From JACMMS01 sp043758775 (GTDB lineage: Bacteria; Pseudomonadota; Gammaproteobacteria; Burkholderiales; Methylophilaceae), in assembly GCA_043758775.1 (NCBI GenBank), contig JAYVMU010000026.1, positions 29,541 to 93,540 on the forward strand: 64,000 bases of DNA. The letters run 5' to 3'. The notes beneath the pieces are model-generated. The model saw only the letters and a list, made by a program, of their open reading frames with translations. It made no database searches and had not been told where the DNA came from. The position numbers and the translations under genes are program-made. Positions 18,002-26,104 of the stretch are shown piece by piece (the stretch's first letter is position 1; each line of letters begins with the position of its first letter).

Positions 18002-18730
18002 TCAAACACTAGGCAAATCAAATAGAACTAACTCTGATGCATCTAACGCCGCTATTGCAATACCTGTTTGTGCGTCAACTTTAGCCGCATCACCAGCGAC
18101 TAACACTTCACCATTCAAATTAATTCGACCATGCGCTACTTGAATGTACAAACTGCGGTTGGCTTGCATATCGTAGGGCAGATGTGTGCCTGATGTCAGT
18201 TTGCTTGCGTACACATTGACATCTTGATGAATCAACAATGAGCCTTCACGCGCGTCTTGCGAAGCAATTAGACACCAACGATTATGTTTTTCGGTATCAG
18301 AAAAATGTTTGTCCTCATAACCTGGTGCTAGATTATTTTTTGCTGGCAATAACCATATCTGCAATAAATGTGCGGCTTCAGCATTTGAAGGATTAAATTC
18401 ACTGTGCTCTACACCCGTGCCGGCTGTCATACGCTGCACATCTCCTGCACCAATGACGGAGCCATTGCCCATGCTATCTTGATGGCGCAATTGACCGCTT
18501 AGCATATAGGTAATAATTTCCATATCCCGATGTGGATGTTTACCAAAACCCTGTCCTGCATCTACAATATCCTCATTAATCACACGCAGCACAGAGTAAC
18601 CCATGTGCGCTGGGTCATAATAACGTGCGAACGAAAATGAATGATAGCTATCCAACCAGCCGTGCTTAGCGTGACCGCGTTCTTGTGATTTCCTAATCGT
18701 TATATTGTTTAGCGTAATGTTAGAAGTCAT
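18002..18730 (-). CDS. Pirin-family bicupin protein
   Basis: I chose ATG 18730 (242 residues, starting MTSNITLNN); ATG 18748 would add six residues and is not excluded. The N-terminal cupin has the pirin metal motif GFGKHPHRDMEIITYM near residue 55 and the second-half ligand TAGTGVEHSEFN. E. coli YhhW of this family is a quercetin dioxygenase, others are regulators, so the activity here is open. It is the first gene of the redox cluster, divergent from the LysR gene, and probably directly downstream of the LysR operator. Confidence 0.92.
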   Translation of the reverse strand: MTSNITLNNITIRKSQERGHAKHGWLDSYHSFSFARYYDPAHMGYSVLRVINEDIVDAGQGFGKHPHRDMEIITYMLSGQLRHQDSMGNGSVIGAGDVQRMTAGTGVEHSEFNPSNAEAAHLLQIWLLPAKNNLAPGYEDKHFSDTEKHNRWCLIASQDAREGSLLIHQDVNVYASKLTSGTHLPYDMQANRSLYIQVAHGRINLNGEVLVAGDAAKVDAQTGIAIAALDASELVLFDLPSV

Positions 18731-18778
18731 GATAAAACTCACTTTCATCTATCTTTAAGTTGGGTTATTTAAATAACC

Positions 18779-18801
18779 TTAATTCAAACTAATTGAATTA
18801 A
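18779..18801. promoter_or_regulatory. Probable LysR operator: perfect 9-bp palindrome
   Basis: TTAATTCAA (18779-18787) and TTGAATTAA (18793-18801) are perfect inverted repeats around a 5-base centre. The core TCAAACTAATTGA fits the LysR T-N11-A rule. It lies between the divergent pirin (start 18730) and LysR (start 18883) genes. TATAAT at 18807-18812 on the plus strand may be the regulator's -10, so binding here could both autorepress and control the redox cluster. Confidence 0.7.
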
Positions 18802-18882
18802 AAATGTATAATAATCCTTACAGTTAATGAGTAATAGCAAATTATTTTGTATTAGTCGTTCAAAATATCTGATTAATACATT

Positions 18883-19785
18883 ATGTCTATAAAACTATCT
18901 TTAGAGTCACTCGAAGTACTTGATGCCATCGCGCGCAAGGGCAGCTTTGCCGCCGCCGCAGAATCCTTATTTCGTGTACCTTCAGCCGTCACCTACACCG
19001 TACGTAAATTAGAAGAAGATTTAGACGTAGCGCTATTTAACCGTACCGGTCATCGCGCAGAGCTCACCGAAGCTGGTGCGGAATTATTACGTGAAGGCCG
19101 CTGCTTGTTGAATGCTGCCAACGAAATAGAATCACGCGTCAAACGTATCGCCAAAGGCGTAGAAACTGAACTCAATATTGCAATTACAGATATATTTAAT
19201 ATCACAGCACTTTTTCCAATTTTAGAAAAATTTTACGCGCAAAATTTTGGTACTCGTATAAAGATATTACGTGAGGTCTATGGTGGTAGCTGGGATGCAC
19301 TCAGCACAGGTCGTGCAGATATTTCAATTGGGGCTCCTGGCGAAGGTCCTTCTGGTGGTGGCTACTCAATAGCTGCTATTGGCATATTGCAGTTTCACTA
19401 TGCTGTTGCTGTGCAACACCCGCTCGCAGATATGCTAGAACCCTTGCAAAACCAAGATATTATGCAGTATCGCTCAATTTCTGTCGCCGATACCTCCCGC
19501 AACTTAGTACCACGCACTTCTGGCATATTAACCGGACAAGATGTATTAACCGTGCCGGATATGCGCACCAAACTACAGGCGCAAATTGCGGGCTTGGGCG
19601 TGGGCTATTTACCCAAAGCCTTAGCTGAAGAATATGCGTCAACGGGCCATCTAGTGATTAAAGAAGTCGCCGAACCAAAGCCAGAAGTGACGGCTTACGT
19701 GGCATGGCGCGGCAAAGGCGGTAAGGCACAGCAATGGTTACTTAAAGAACTACAACAATTATCACTGCATGAGTTGTTGCTGTAG
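18883..19785 (+). CDS. LysR-family transcriptional regulator
   Basis: The 300-residue protein has an N-terminal winged helix-turn-helix (residues ~7-65: EVLDAIARKGSFAAAAESL and the wing region ending LFNRTGHRAELTEAG), then a periplasmic-binding-protein-like effector domain (~95-295). It is divergent from the five-gene redox cluster and separated from it by a palindromic operator, the typical LysR arrangement, so it very likely controls those genes. The inducer cannot be read from sequence; a quinone or electrophile is a reasonable guess from the target genes. Confidence 0.93.
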   Translation: MSIKLSLESLEVLDAIARKGSFAAAAESLFRVPSAVTYTVRKLEEDLDVALFNRTGHRAELTEAGAELLREGRCLLNAANEIESRVKRIAKGVETELNIAITDIFNITALFPILEKFYAQNFGTRIKILREVYGGSWDALSTGRADISIGAPGEGPSGGGYSIAAIGILQFHYAVAVQHPLADMLEPLQNQDIMQYRSISVADTSRNLVPRTSGILTGQDVLTVPDMRTKLQAQIAGLGVGYLPKALAEEYASTGHLVIKEVAEPKPEVTAYVAWRGKGGKAQQWLLKELQQLSLHELLL

Positions 19786-19932
19786 TAGCAGACCTTTAGA
19801 GCTGCCACTACAATAGATATAAAGGTTTTAAACTTGTTTAATGAGATTTCGTGTTAAATATGAATAAAGGTAACCAACATTTTATTTATTTAAATTCGCA
19901 TAAAACCTAGCTCATACACTTGTGGACGGAGT

Positions 19933-20079
19933 TTGTTGCTTATTGTCTCAATTACTAGAGAAATTGGCAAAATCTATATTAACTTACATTATAGTGAAAA
20001 TTTCAGTACTGATAAACTACCTAGCCAATTAAAACAACTTAAAAATCTTATTGATCCTCTAAATCATAATGAAAAATAA
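19933..20079 (+). CDS. Possible small ORF or gene remnant before tadA
   Basis: The gap 19786-20068 is mostly AT-rich non-coding sequence. Within it a 48-codon frame can be read from TTG 19933 to TAA 20079, overlapping the first bases of tadA. The product would be rich in Lys, Leu, Ile and Asn (KLPSQLKQLKNLIDPL near the end). The frame stays open upstream to about 19908 without an ATG. I do not recognise it. It may be a decayed gene or chance. No promoter or ribosome site stands out. Confidence 0.2.
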   Translation: MLLIVSITREIGKIYINLHYSENFSTDKLPSQLKQLKNLIDPLNHNEK

Positions 20080-20542
20080 CGTGACTGACGCAGATTACAT
20101 GCAAATTGCCCTGCAACTTGCCACAGAAGCAACACTAGCGGGCGAAGTGCCAGTAGGCGCTATTGTAGTAAAAGACGGCATTATTATCGGGCGTGGCGCC
20201 AATGCACCTATCGGTCAGCATGACCCAACAGCACATGCGGAAATTATGGCGATGCGTGATGCAGCAAATGCTGTGGGCAATTATCGTCTAACTGATTGCA
20301 CACTATATGTAACACTAGAACCCTGTGCCATGTGTAGCGGCGCTATACAGCATGCGCGTATTGCAAAATTAGTTTATGGCGCCAGCGACCCTAAAACAGG
20401 TGCATGCGGCAGCGTCATCAATTTAATGAATGAAACCAAGCTGAACCATCATACAACGGTGATAAGCGGTGTTATGGCAGAGGAGTGTAGTGCAATATTA
20501 TCTGCATTTTTTAAACAACGCAGGCTTGATAAATTGCAATAA
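20069..20542 (+). CDS. tadA: tRNA-specific adenosine deaminase TadA
   Basis: The 157-residue zinc deaminase converts adenosine to inosine at the wobble position of tRNA-Arg(ACG). The zinc and catalytic motifs are TAHAEIMAM (His-Ala-Glu) near residue 53 and EPCAMCSGAIQHARI near 84, with the conserved GEVPVGAIVV block at the start. Length fits the bacterial family. A strong terminator follows, so it is probably a single-gene unit. The essential role of TadA is established for E. coli. Confidence 0.96.
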   Translation: MKNNVTDADYMQIALQLATEATLAGEVPVGAIVVKDGIIIGRGANAPIGQHDPTAHAEIMAMRDAANAVGNYRLTDCTLYVTLEPCAMCSGAIQHARIAKLVYGASDPKTGACGSVINLMNETKLNHHTTVISGVMAEECSAILSAFFKQRRLDKLQ

Positions 20543-20565
20543 AATAGGGCCATTAAAGAAGACCA

Positions 20566-20596
20566 ATAAAAAAGCCGACTTTCGTCGGCTTTTTGA
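20566..20596. terminator. Bidirectional terminator between tadA and the Bax-inhibitor gene
   Basis: GCCGAC (20574-20579) pairs with GTCGGC (20584-20589) around a TTTC loop, with an A run before and a T run after. The flanks extend the stem, so it works on both strands for the convergent genes. Confidence 0.88.
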
Positions 20597-20617
20597 CTTA
20601 AAACTAAAGCTCAGCAA

Positions 20618-21307
20618 TTAATCACGATTGCCCATTAAAGCCATTAAGATATTCAATAAATTAACAAATATATTGTAAATATCAAGATACAAACTCAGCG
20701 TTGCCATGATGTAGTTCGTTTGTCCACCACGCACAATTTGATTCACATCATACAAAATATAACCTGAGAAAATCAGGATAGCAACACCTGAAATCGCCAG
20801 TGACAAGACCGGAATGTTTAAAAACATATTGGCTAGAGAAGCCACAATCACTAAAATAAGACCGATAAACAGAAACTTACCGATATTACTAAAGTCGCGT
20901 GCAGGTGATGATGCAATACTTGCGAGGCTTAAGAAAGTAATACCCGTGCCAGCTGCTGCTATTGCAACGATTTGTCCGCCATTACTTAAATGTAGCGCGT
21001 GTTGCAGAATTGGCCCCAGCATCAAGCCAAAAAAGAATGTCACAGCAAACAGTAGCCATACACCCACGCTACTATTGCGATTAGCTGAAATTGCACTAAA
21101 CATACCAAACATAATCGCCAGATAGCCAATTGCAAACATAATCGGGTGTTGCGAGATTATGCTAAAGTTAATTTGTGTGCCGAAGTACGCACCGATAATC
21201 GTTGGAATCATAGTGAGACCAAGCAGTGCATAAGTATTACGCAATACTTTATTGGTGCTCGATTGTGCCGTTTCTGAACGACCTAATACTTGAACATCAT
21301 CAAACAT
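20618..21307 (-). CDS. Bax inhibitor-1/YccA family membrane protein
   Basis: The 229-residue protein has seven hydrophobic segments covering residues ~25-225 and the family's typical polar insert. The start MFDDVQVL follows an AAGGAAA ribosome site. The C-terminal block FSGYILYDVNQIVRGG is a BI-1 signature with the acidic residue of the pore. E. coli YccA inhibits the FtsH protease and BsYetJ acts as a calcium leak channel; which applies here is unknown. The gene stands alone, convergent with tadA. Confidence 0.93.
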   Translation of the reverse strand: MFDDVQVLGRSETAQSSTNKVLRNTYALLGLTMIPTIIGAYFGTQINFSIISQHPIMFAIGYLAIMFGMFSAISANRNSSVGVWLLFAVTFFFGLMLGPILQHALHLSNGGQIVAIAAAGTGITFLSLASIASSPARDFSNIGKFLFIGLILVIVASLANMFLNIPVLSLAISGVAILIFSGYILYDVNQIVRGGQTNYIMATLSLYLDIYNIFVNLLNILMALMGNRD

Positions 21308-21442
21308 GATTAAAATTTCCTTATTAAGTTAAGTTATCAACAGATAACATGGATAAGACTACTGAATTTGCCGGCAAGTTTCAAGAATATTTTTGTTAAT
21401 GCTTTGTTACAAAAATTGTAACACTCAAACAAGTGATACGCC

Positions 21443-22489
21443 TTATATAAACAGCTCACCGTCATGCTGCCCTACCTGTCCAACTTGATGCACCGCTTGT
21501 ACAAACGCAGCCTCTTCATGCAATGTAGTTAAATCTACGCACGGCTTGTGACCGTGCATACGGGCAAGGCGCGCTAAGGTCTGTGCCGAGATCGTCCATT
21601 TCAGCTTAGCGAGCAATTCATCAACCAAGTCTGGACGGTTACATAATAACACCATATCGCAGCCTGCATGTAATGCAGCTAAGCTACGCGCAGTGACATC
21701 ACCGCCCACTGACGCACCTTCCATACTTAAATCATCGCTAAAGATCACACCGTTAAAGCCTAGGCGTTCGCGCAACACTTTTTGCAACCATTTTTGTGAG
21801 AAGCCAGCAGGTTTGTTATCTACTTTTGGGTAAATCACATGCGCTGGCATAATCGCAGCCAAGCCTTCGTCTATCATCTGACGGAACGGCTGCATATCAT
21901 TTTGGGCGATTTCATCGAATTCGCGCTCATCCACAGGTATCGCCACATGCGAATCTGCCACGACAAAACCATGCCCAGGAAAATGCTTGCCCACCGCCAT
22001 CATGCCGCCTTTTTTCAGGCCTTGCATCAAGTGAAATGCCAGCTCGTTAATAGCTTGCGGGTTCAGATGAAAGGCTCTATCACCTATCACTTGGCTTTCG
22101 CCATAATCCATATCTAGCACGGGGGTAAAGCTAAAGTCTACGCCATGCGCACGCAATTCAGCCGCTAGCACCCAACCCGCTTCTTCAGCTAGCTGTCTGG
22201 CGCGTTTGGGATTTTTATCCCAAATCTTACCCAACTCACGCATCGCTGGAATTTTGGTAAAGCCTTCTCTAAAACGTTGTACGCGGCCACCTTCGTGATC
22301 TACTGCGATTAGCAACGGTGGTTGCCGCACCGCATGAATACTGGCCGTCAGTGCTTTTAATTGCGCAGGTGATACGAAATTACGCGCAAACAGAATCACA
22401 CCGCCAACCAGTGGGTGTTGTAAACGGCGGATATCATCGGCAGTTAACTCGGTGCCAACAACGTCCAACATAACTGGGCCTAATGACAT
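21443..22489 (-). CDS. nagZ: Beta-N-acetylhexosaminidase NagZ
   Basis: The 348-residue cytoplasmic GH3 enzyme removes GlcNAc from GlcNAc-anhydroMurNAc peptides in peptidoglycan recycling. The signature GKHFPGHGFVVADSHVAIP carries the acid/base His. FSDDLSMEGA carries the nucleophile Asp, and LIAVDHEGGRVQRFREGFT is the conserved N-terminal block. Length matches single-domain proteobacterial NagZ (~341). It lies near a peptide-transport operon with a leaderless YkuD enzyme, consistent with a cell-wall recycling neighbourhood. Confidence 0.96.
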   Translation of the reverse strand: MSLGPVMLDVVGTELTADDIRRLQHPLVGGVILFARNFVSPAQLKALTASIHAVRQPPLLIAVDHEGGRVQRFREGFTKIPAMRELGKIWDKNPKRARQLAEEAGWVLAAELRAHGVDFSFTPVLDMDYGESQVIGDRAFHLNPQAINELAFHLMQGLKKGGMMAVGKHFPGHGFVVADSHVAIPVDEREFDEIAQNDMQPFRQMIDEGLAAIMPAHVIYPKVDNKPAGFSQKWLQKVLRERLGFNGVIFSDDLSMEGASVGGDVTARSLAALHAGCDMVLLCNRPDLVDELLAKLKWTISAQTLARLARMHGHKPCVDLTTLHEEAAFVQAVHQVGQVGQHDGELFI

Positions 22490-22521
22490 ATGCTCCCCCT
22501 GCTCAATTTAAACAATGATGA

Positions 22522-23727
22522 TTAAACAGCTACTTTTAGTCTATAGAGGGATGTAACTTCTTTAGCACGCGCCGCATATAATGCATCGGTTTTATCTTGT
22601 GTTTTTGTGTGCGTAGGTTTGATATCCAGCTTGTCTATCACAGTTAAACCAGCGGCTGCAAACATTGCCAGCAGTGCTTCATGTGTACGTAAACCTAGAT
22701 GCTCAGCAATATCTGACATAATCAGCCAGCCCTCGCCTTTCGGATTCAAATGTCCGACCAAGCCATTTAAAAAGCCTTTTAGCATTTGACTGTTAGGATC
22801 ATAAATCGCATGATCTATCGGCGAATTAGCGCTCGCCGGAATCCAAGGTGGATTACACACAATTAAATCGGCACGACCTATTTCTGGAAATAAATCGGCT
22901 TCGGCAATTTTCACAGCTTTGGTAAAGCCCAATGTGGTGATATTTTCTGTCGCGCATTTAATTGCACGTGGATTTGTATCAGTCGCAATCACGCTCGCTA
23001 CGCCACGCTTTGCTAATAAGGCCGCCAGCACACCAGTGCCGGTGCCGATATCAAACGCAGTTTTAACATTTGAAGCTATCGGCGCAGTCGCGACTAGGTT
23101 GATATATTCACCACGCAACGGTGAGTAAACCCCATAATATGGGGTGATTTTTGCATTGAGCGCTTCAATATCCACGCCATTTTTACGCCATTCGTAAGCA
23201 CCAATAACACCTAAAAGCTCGCGTAGTGAAAGCACGATAGTCTTTTTCTCAACACCATTCTTCATTAAGCCATAAGCACTTTCACACGCTGCTTTTACAT
23301 CTGGCGCACGGTTATATGGCAACACGTAATCAGCAGACAATTCCACTAACAGCATGCCTAAAGTACGCGCACGCTCAATCTGGCTTTTTCGATGTAGGTG
23401 AAATTGTGCTTGTGGACTGGACTCATTTGAGCGTTCAGCTTGGTTGGCAGCTTTTACCGCTTTAGGTTTAGTAAAACGGTTATCAATGCGGCGTGAAATG
23501 GCTTGCATTAAATGTTTAGCATTCTGAAAGTCGCCACTCCATAACATAGCTGTGCCTTCACATGCCAGTTTATAAGCGGCATCTGCGCTCAACGTATCAT
23601 CAATCACTTGTATGCGCTTTGGTGGTAGATTATGTGCTTCAGATTGCCAATAGGCAGTATGTGTCTCGTTTTTTGCTGGTTTTGTGCCTTTTATCTTACT
23701 TTCCCAGCTGATGGTATTTGGTGTCAT
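22522..23727 (-). CDS. Class I SAM-dependent methyltransferase (PrmC/RsmC-like fold)
   Basis: The 401-residue protein has an N-terminal ~200 residues without a recognised domain, then a Rossmann methyltransferase: FDIGTGTGVLAALLAKRG near residue 220, ATDTNPRAIKCA, and CNPPWIPAS near 290. The NPPW motif is typical of N- or base-methylating enzymes (PrmC, RsmC, RlmG). The target (protein glutamine, rRNA or other) is unknown. It is divided from the permease gene by 110 bases and from nagZ by 32, so it may be cotranscribed with nagZ. Confidence 0.82.
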   Translation of the reverse strand: MTPNTISWESKIKGTKPAKNETHTAYWQSEAHNLPPKRIQVIDDTLSADAAYKLACEGTAMLWSGDFQNAKHLMQAISRRIDNRFTKPKAVKAANQAERSNESSPQAQFHLHRKSQIERARTLGMLLVELSADYVLPYNRAPDVKAACESAYGLMKNGVEKKTIVLSLRELLGVIGAYEWRKNGVDIEALNAKITPYYGVYSPLRGEYINLVATAPIASNVKTAFDIGTGTGVLAALLAKRGVASVIATDTNPRAIKCATENITTLGFTKAVKIAEADLFPEIGRADLIVCNPPWIPASANSPIDHAIYDPNSQMLKGFLNGLVGHLNPKGEGWLIMSDIAEHLGLRTHEALLAMFAAAGLTVIDKLDIKPTHTKTQDKTDALYAARAKEVTSLYRLKVAV

Positions 23728-23748
23728 GGTTTTTTACTACTTTCTATA

Positions 23749-23780
23749 TTGCAATCACTACAATGTGATTAGTAGTGCAA
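23749..23780. repeat. Inverted repeat between methyltransferase and permease genes
   Basis: AATCAC (23753-23758) pairs with GTGATT (23765-23770), and an alternative longer pairing ATTGC...ACTAC with GTAGTGCAAT is possible. No T run follows on either strand, so it is not an obvious terminator. It lies upstream of the methyltransferase start and could be an operator or mRNA-stability element. Confidence 0.3.
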
Positions 23781-23837
23781 TTTTATTCAATCGGCTATTT
23801 TACATGCACCTGTAAACTATTCATAAAAAGATAGCCA

Positions 23838-24647
23838 CTATTTAATATCAACTTTAATGTCGAGATAATCCCGTAACTGGTCGCCCAGCAGATTAATGGC
23901 TAACACAAGTGACATCAAACTTAAGCCTACTGCTAGCACATAATGCGGCGCAACCAGCATGTAACGTACGCCGTCGCGCAACATAGCGCCCCATGAAGCA
24001 TCGGGTGCTTGTATGCCCAACCCTAAAAATGATAAGCTCGCCTCGGCAATAATCAACCCCGCAATGCTGTAAGTAGCCTCAACCACTAATGGCGCGGCAA
24101 GCAGCGGCAACATATGTTTAAACATAATGCGCGGCACGCTAGCGCCTAAAGATTCTGCTGCCAATACATGCTGGCGATTACGTAAACTCAACGCCTGCGC
24201 GCGTGTTAAGCGCGCATAACCTACCCAGCTAGTCATACACAAGGCAAGAATCAAATTACCCAAGCCTGCTCCCAACACTGCTGCAAACGCAATTGCTAAC
24301 AATATGCCAGGGAAAGCCATAAATACATCGGTAATGTGCATAATGAATCTATCTACCTTACCACCATAAAAGCCAGAGACTAAACCAATAGTGGTGCCAA
24401 ATAGCATGGTGATAATCGTCACCGTCACCGCCACCAGCATAGAAACCCGCGCGCCATTGATTAACCTGGCAAACACCTCACGGCCTAAATCATCGTAACC
24501 CAGCCAAGCATGAAAATTCGGTGTCACCAGTATTTGCTGCAGATTGATGATGTTAGGATGAAAATCCCATAACAAAGAAACTGCAACGGTAAGCGTCCAA
24601 AACAATAAGACAAATATAGGTAGGCGATATAAAGAACGTTGCGTCAT
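23838..24647 (-). CDS. ABC peptide transporter permease, DppC/OppC type
   Basis: The 269-residue inner-membrane protein has six hydrophobic segments and the EAA loop (AAESLGASVPRIMFKHMLPLL near residue 160), which docks the ATPase. The N-terminal motif HAWLGYDDLGREVFARLINGAR is diagnostic for DppC-type permeases. Its start lies 13 bases behind the DppB-type gene. No ATPase gene follows; a methyltransferase gene comes next. The pair must use an ATPase encoded elsewhere. Confidence 0.93.
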   Translation of the reverse strand: MTQRSLYRLPIFVLLFWTLTVAVSLLWDFHPNIINLQQILVTPNFHAWLGYDDLGREVFARLINGARVSMLVAVTVTIITMLFGTTIGLVSGFYGGKVDRFIMHITDVFMAFPGILLAIAFAAVLGAGLGNLILALCMTSWVGYARLTRAQALSLRNRQHVLAAESLGASVPRIMFKHMLPLLAAPLVVEATYSIAGLIIAEASLSFLGLGIQAPDASWGAMLRDGVRYMLVAPHYVLAVGLSLMSLVLAINLLGDQLRDYLDIKVDIK

Positions 24648-24660
24648 TTACCTAGCAATC

Positions 24661-25572
24661 TTATTGAGCAAACTTCACGCGCGGGTCAACCTGCGTATAA
24701 ATCAAATCTGTGAGCAGATTAATCACCACATAACTTAACGCCACCACCAGTACACAAGCCTGTGTCACAGGATAATCACGCTTTTCTATAGATTCCACAA
24801 GCAAACGCCCGATACCATCCCAGCTAAATACGGTTTCTGTAATCACCGCACCCGCCAGCAAACTACCTAGTTGCAAACCCAGCACGGTAATAATCGGCAA
24901 TAAGGCAGCACGTAACGCATGGCGGATAATCACGGCATTTTCAGTTAAGCCTTTGGCACGAGCCGTACGCACAAAATCCTCATGCAATACCTCTAACAAA
25001 CTTGCACGTGTCATACGGGTAAGAATTGCTGCCAAACCAAAACCCAAAGTCAGTGCTGGTAGAATAATCGAAGTTGTAGTTTCCATACCGCTTACCGGCA
25101 ACCAGCCCAGCCACAACGCAAATACCATCATCATCAATGGGCCTAGCCAAAAATGTGGCATAGCAGAAAGTGTGAGGCTGAATGTAGTAGCAATTTTATC
25201 TAGCCAATTATTTGCATTGAGCGCGGCTATCACACCCAATGGTAGCCCGATAGCGATGGCAATAATTAAAGCTAAAAATGCCAGTTTTGCAGTATTAGGG
25301 ATACGCTCTGCCAGCAATGTTGAAATAGGCGTTTTAGTATGTATAGAATGACCAAAATCACCGACACTCAGCTTGCCCAGATAACCTACAAATTGTGCAG
25401 GTAATGGCTGGTTTAAACCTAAATCAGCACGTAATTGTGTGCAATCTGCGCTAGTTGCGGATTCACCCAGCATCACTTCCACTGGATCACCTGGTATTAA
25501 ATGCACGAGTAAAAATGTTAGCAACAACACGCCAAACACAACGGGAATAATGCCCAACAGTCTTTTAATCAT
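24661..25572 (-). CDS. ABC peptide transporter permease, DppB/OppB type
   Basis: I chose ATG 25572 (starts MIKRLLGIIPVVF, 303 residues), which overlaps the end of the YkuD gene and has a GAAGAA ribosome site; a longer frame starts at 25611. Six hydrophobic segments, the early HLIPGDPVEVMLGE block and the EAA loop (RTARAKGLTENAVIIRHAL) identify a DppB-type dipeptide permease. The overlap with the L,D-transpeptidase-fold gene implies coupled translation and a shared role. Confidence 0.93.
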   Translation of the reverse strand: MIKRLLGIIPVVFGVLLLTFLLVHLIPGDPVEVMLGESATSADCTQLRADLGLNQPLPAQFVGYLGKLSVGDFGHSIHTKTPISTLLAERIPNTAKLAFLALIIAIAIGLPLGVIAALNANNWLDKIATTFSLTLSAMPHFWLGPLMMMVFALWLGWLPVSGMETTTSIILPALTLGFGLAAILTRMTRASLLEVLHEDFVRTARAKGLTENAVIIRHALRAALLPIITVLGLQLGSLLAGAVITETVFSWDGIGRLLVESIEKRDYPVTQACVLVVALSYVVINLLTDLIYTQVDPRVKFAQ

Positions 25573-26104
25573 TGGATTCTTCAATGCGGTATTCTTGAGT
25601 GCCGCGCGCATGTAATGCTAAATCATCATCTAAAATCGTGACAGTCGTCCCCACAGGAACTAAATCAAATAACTCAATCACATCATCATTCCGCATGCGT
25701 ATACAGCCATGTGAGCCGACTTTTCCCATTTCCGCTAAATCATGCGAGCCATGAATATAGATATAGCGTTGCATGGTATCCACGTTACCTAAACGGTTAA
25801 AACCCACTTCGGTACCAGATAACCACAAAATACGCGTTAAAATCCAATCGCGATTCGGGAATGCTTGCATGAGTTCAGGTGACCACACTTCACCAGTTGG
25901 CCTACGCCCAACAAACACCGCATCGGGTGGCGCACCAGTGCCAATTTTTGCCCGGATAATGTGCTTACCCAATGGTGTACAGCCGCTATTTTTCACATTA
26001 CCCATGCCGTTAGCAGCACTAGAGATGGTGTAACGATGTAATAATTTGCCTAAGTCATCAAAAACTTTTAGCATCTGCTTGGCAATAGAAACCTCAATGT
26101 GCAT
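25565..26104 (-). CDS. Leaderless YkuD-family enzyme, ElsL/LdcV-like L,D-carboxypeptidase candidate
   Basis: The 179-residue protein is a bare YkuD domain: it starts directly on the fold (MHIEVSIAKQMLKVF) with no signal peptide. The catalytic pattern is complete: H118 (YIHGSHD), then SHGCIRMRN with Ser131, His132, Cys134 and Arg136. Most YkuD proteins are periplasmic L,D-transpeptidases. Cytoplasmic ones such as ElsL of Acinetobacter baumannii and LdcV of Vibrio instead trim D-Ala from recycled tetrapeptides. The gene overlaps both a peptide-binding lipoprotein gene and a DppB permease gene, so it probably processes peptides brought in by that transporter. The function is inferred, not shown. 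Confidence 0.85.
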   Translation of the reverse strand: MHIEVSIAKQMLKVFDDLGKLLHRYTISSAANGMGNVKNSGCTPLGKHIIRAKIGTGAPPDAVFVGRRPTGEVWSPELMQAFPNRDWILTRILWLSGTEVGFNRLGNVDTMQRYIYIHGSHDLAEMGKVGSHGCIRMRNDDVIELFDLVPVGTTVTILDDDLALHARGTQEYRIEESND

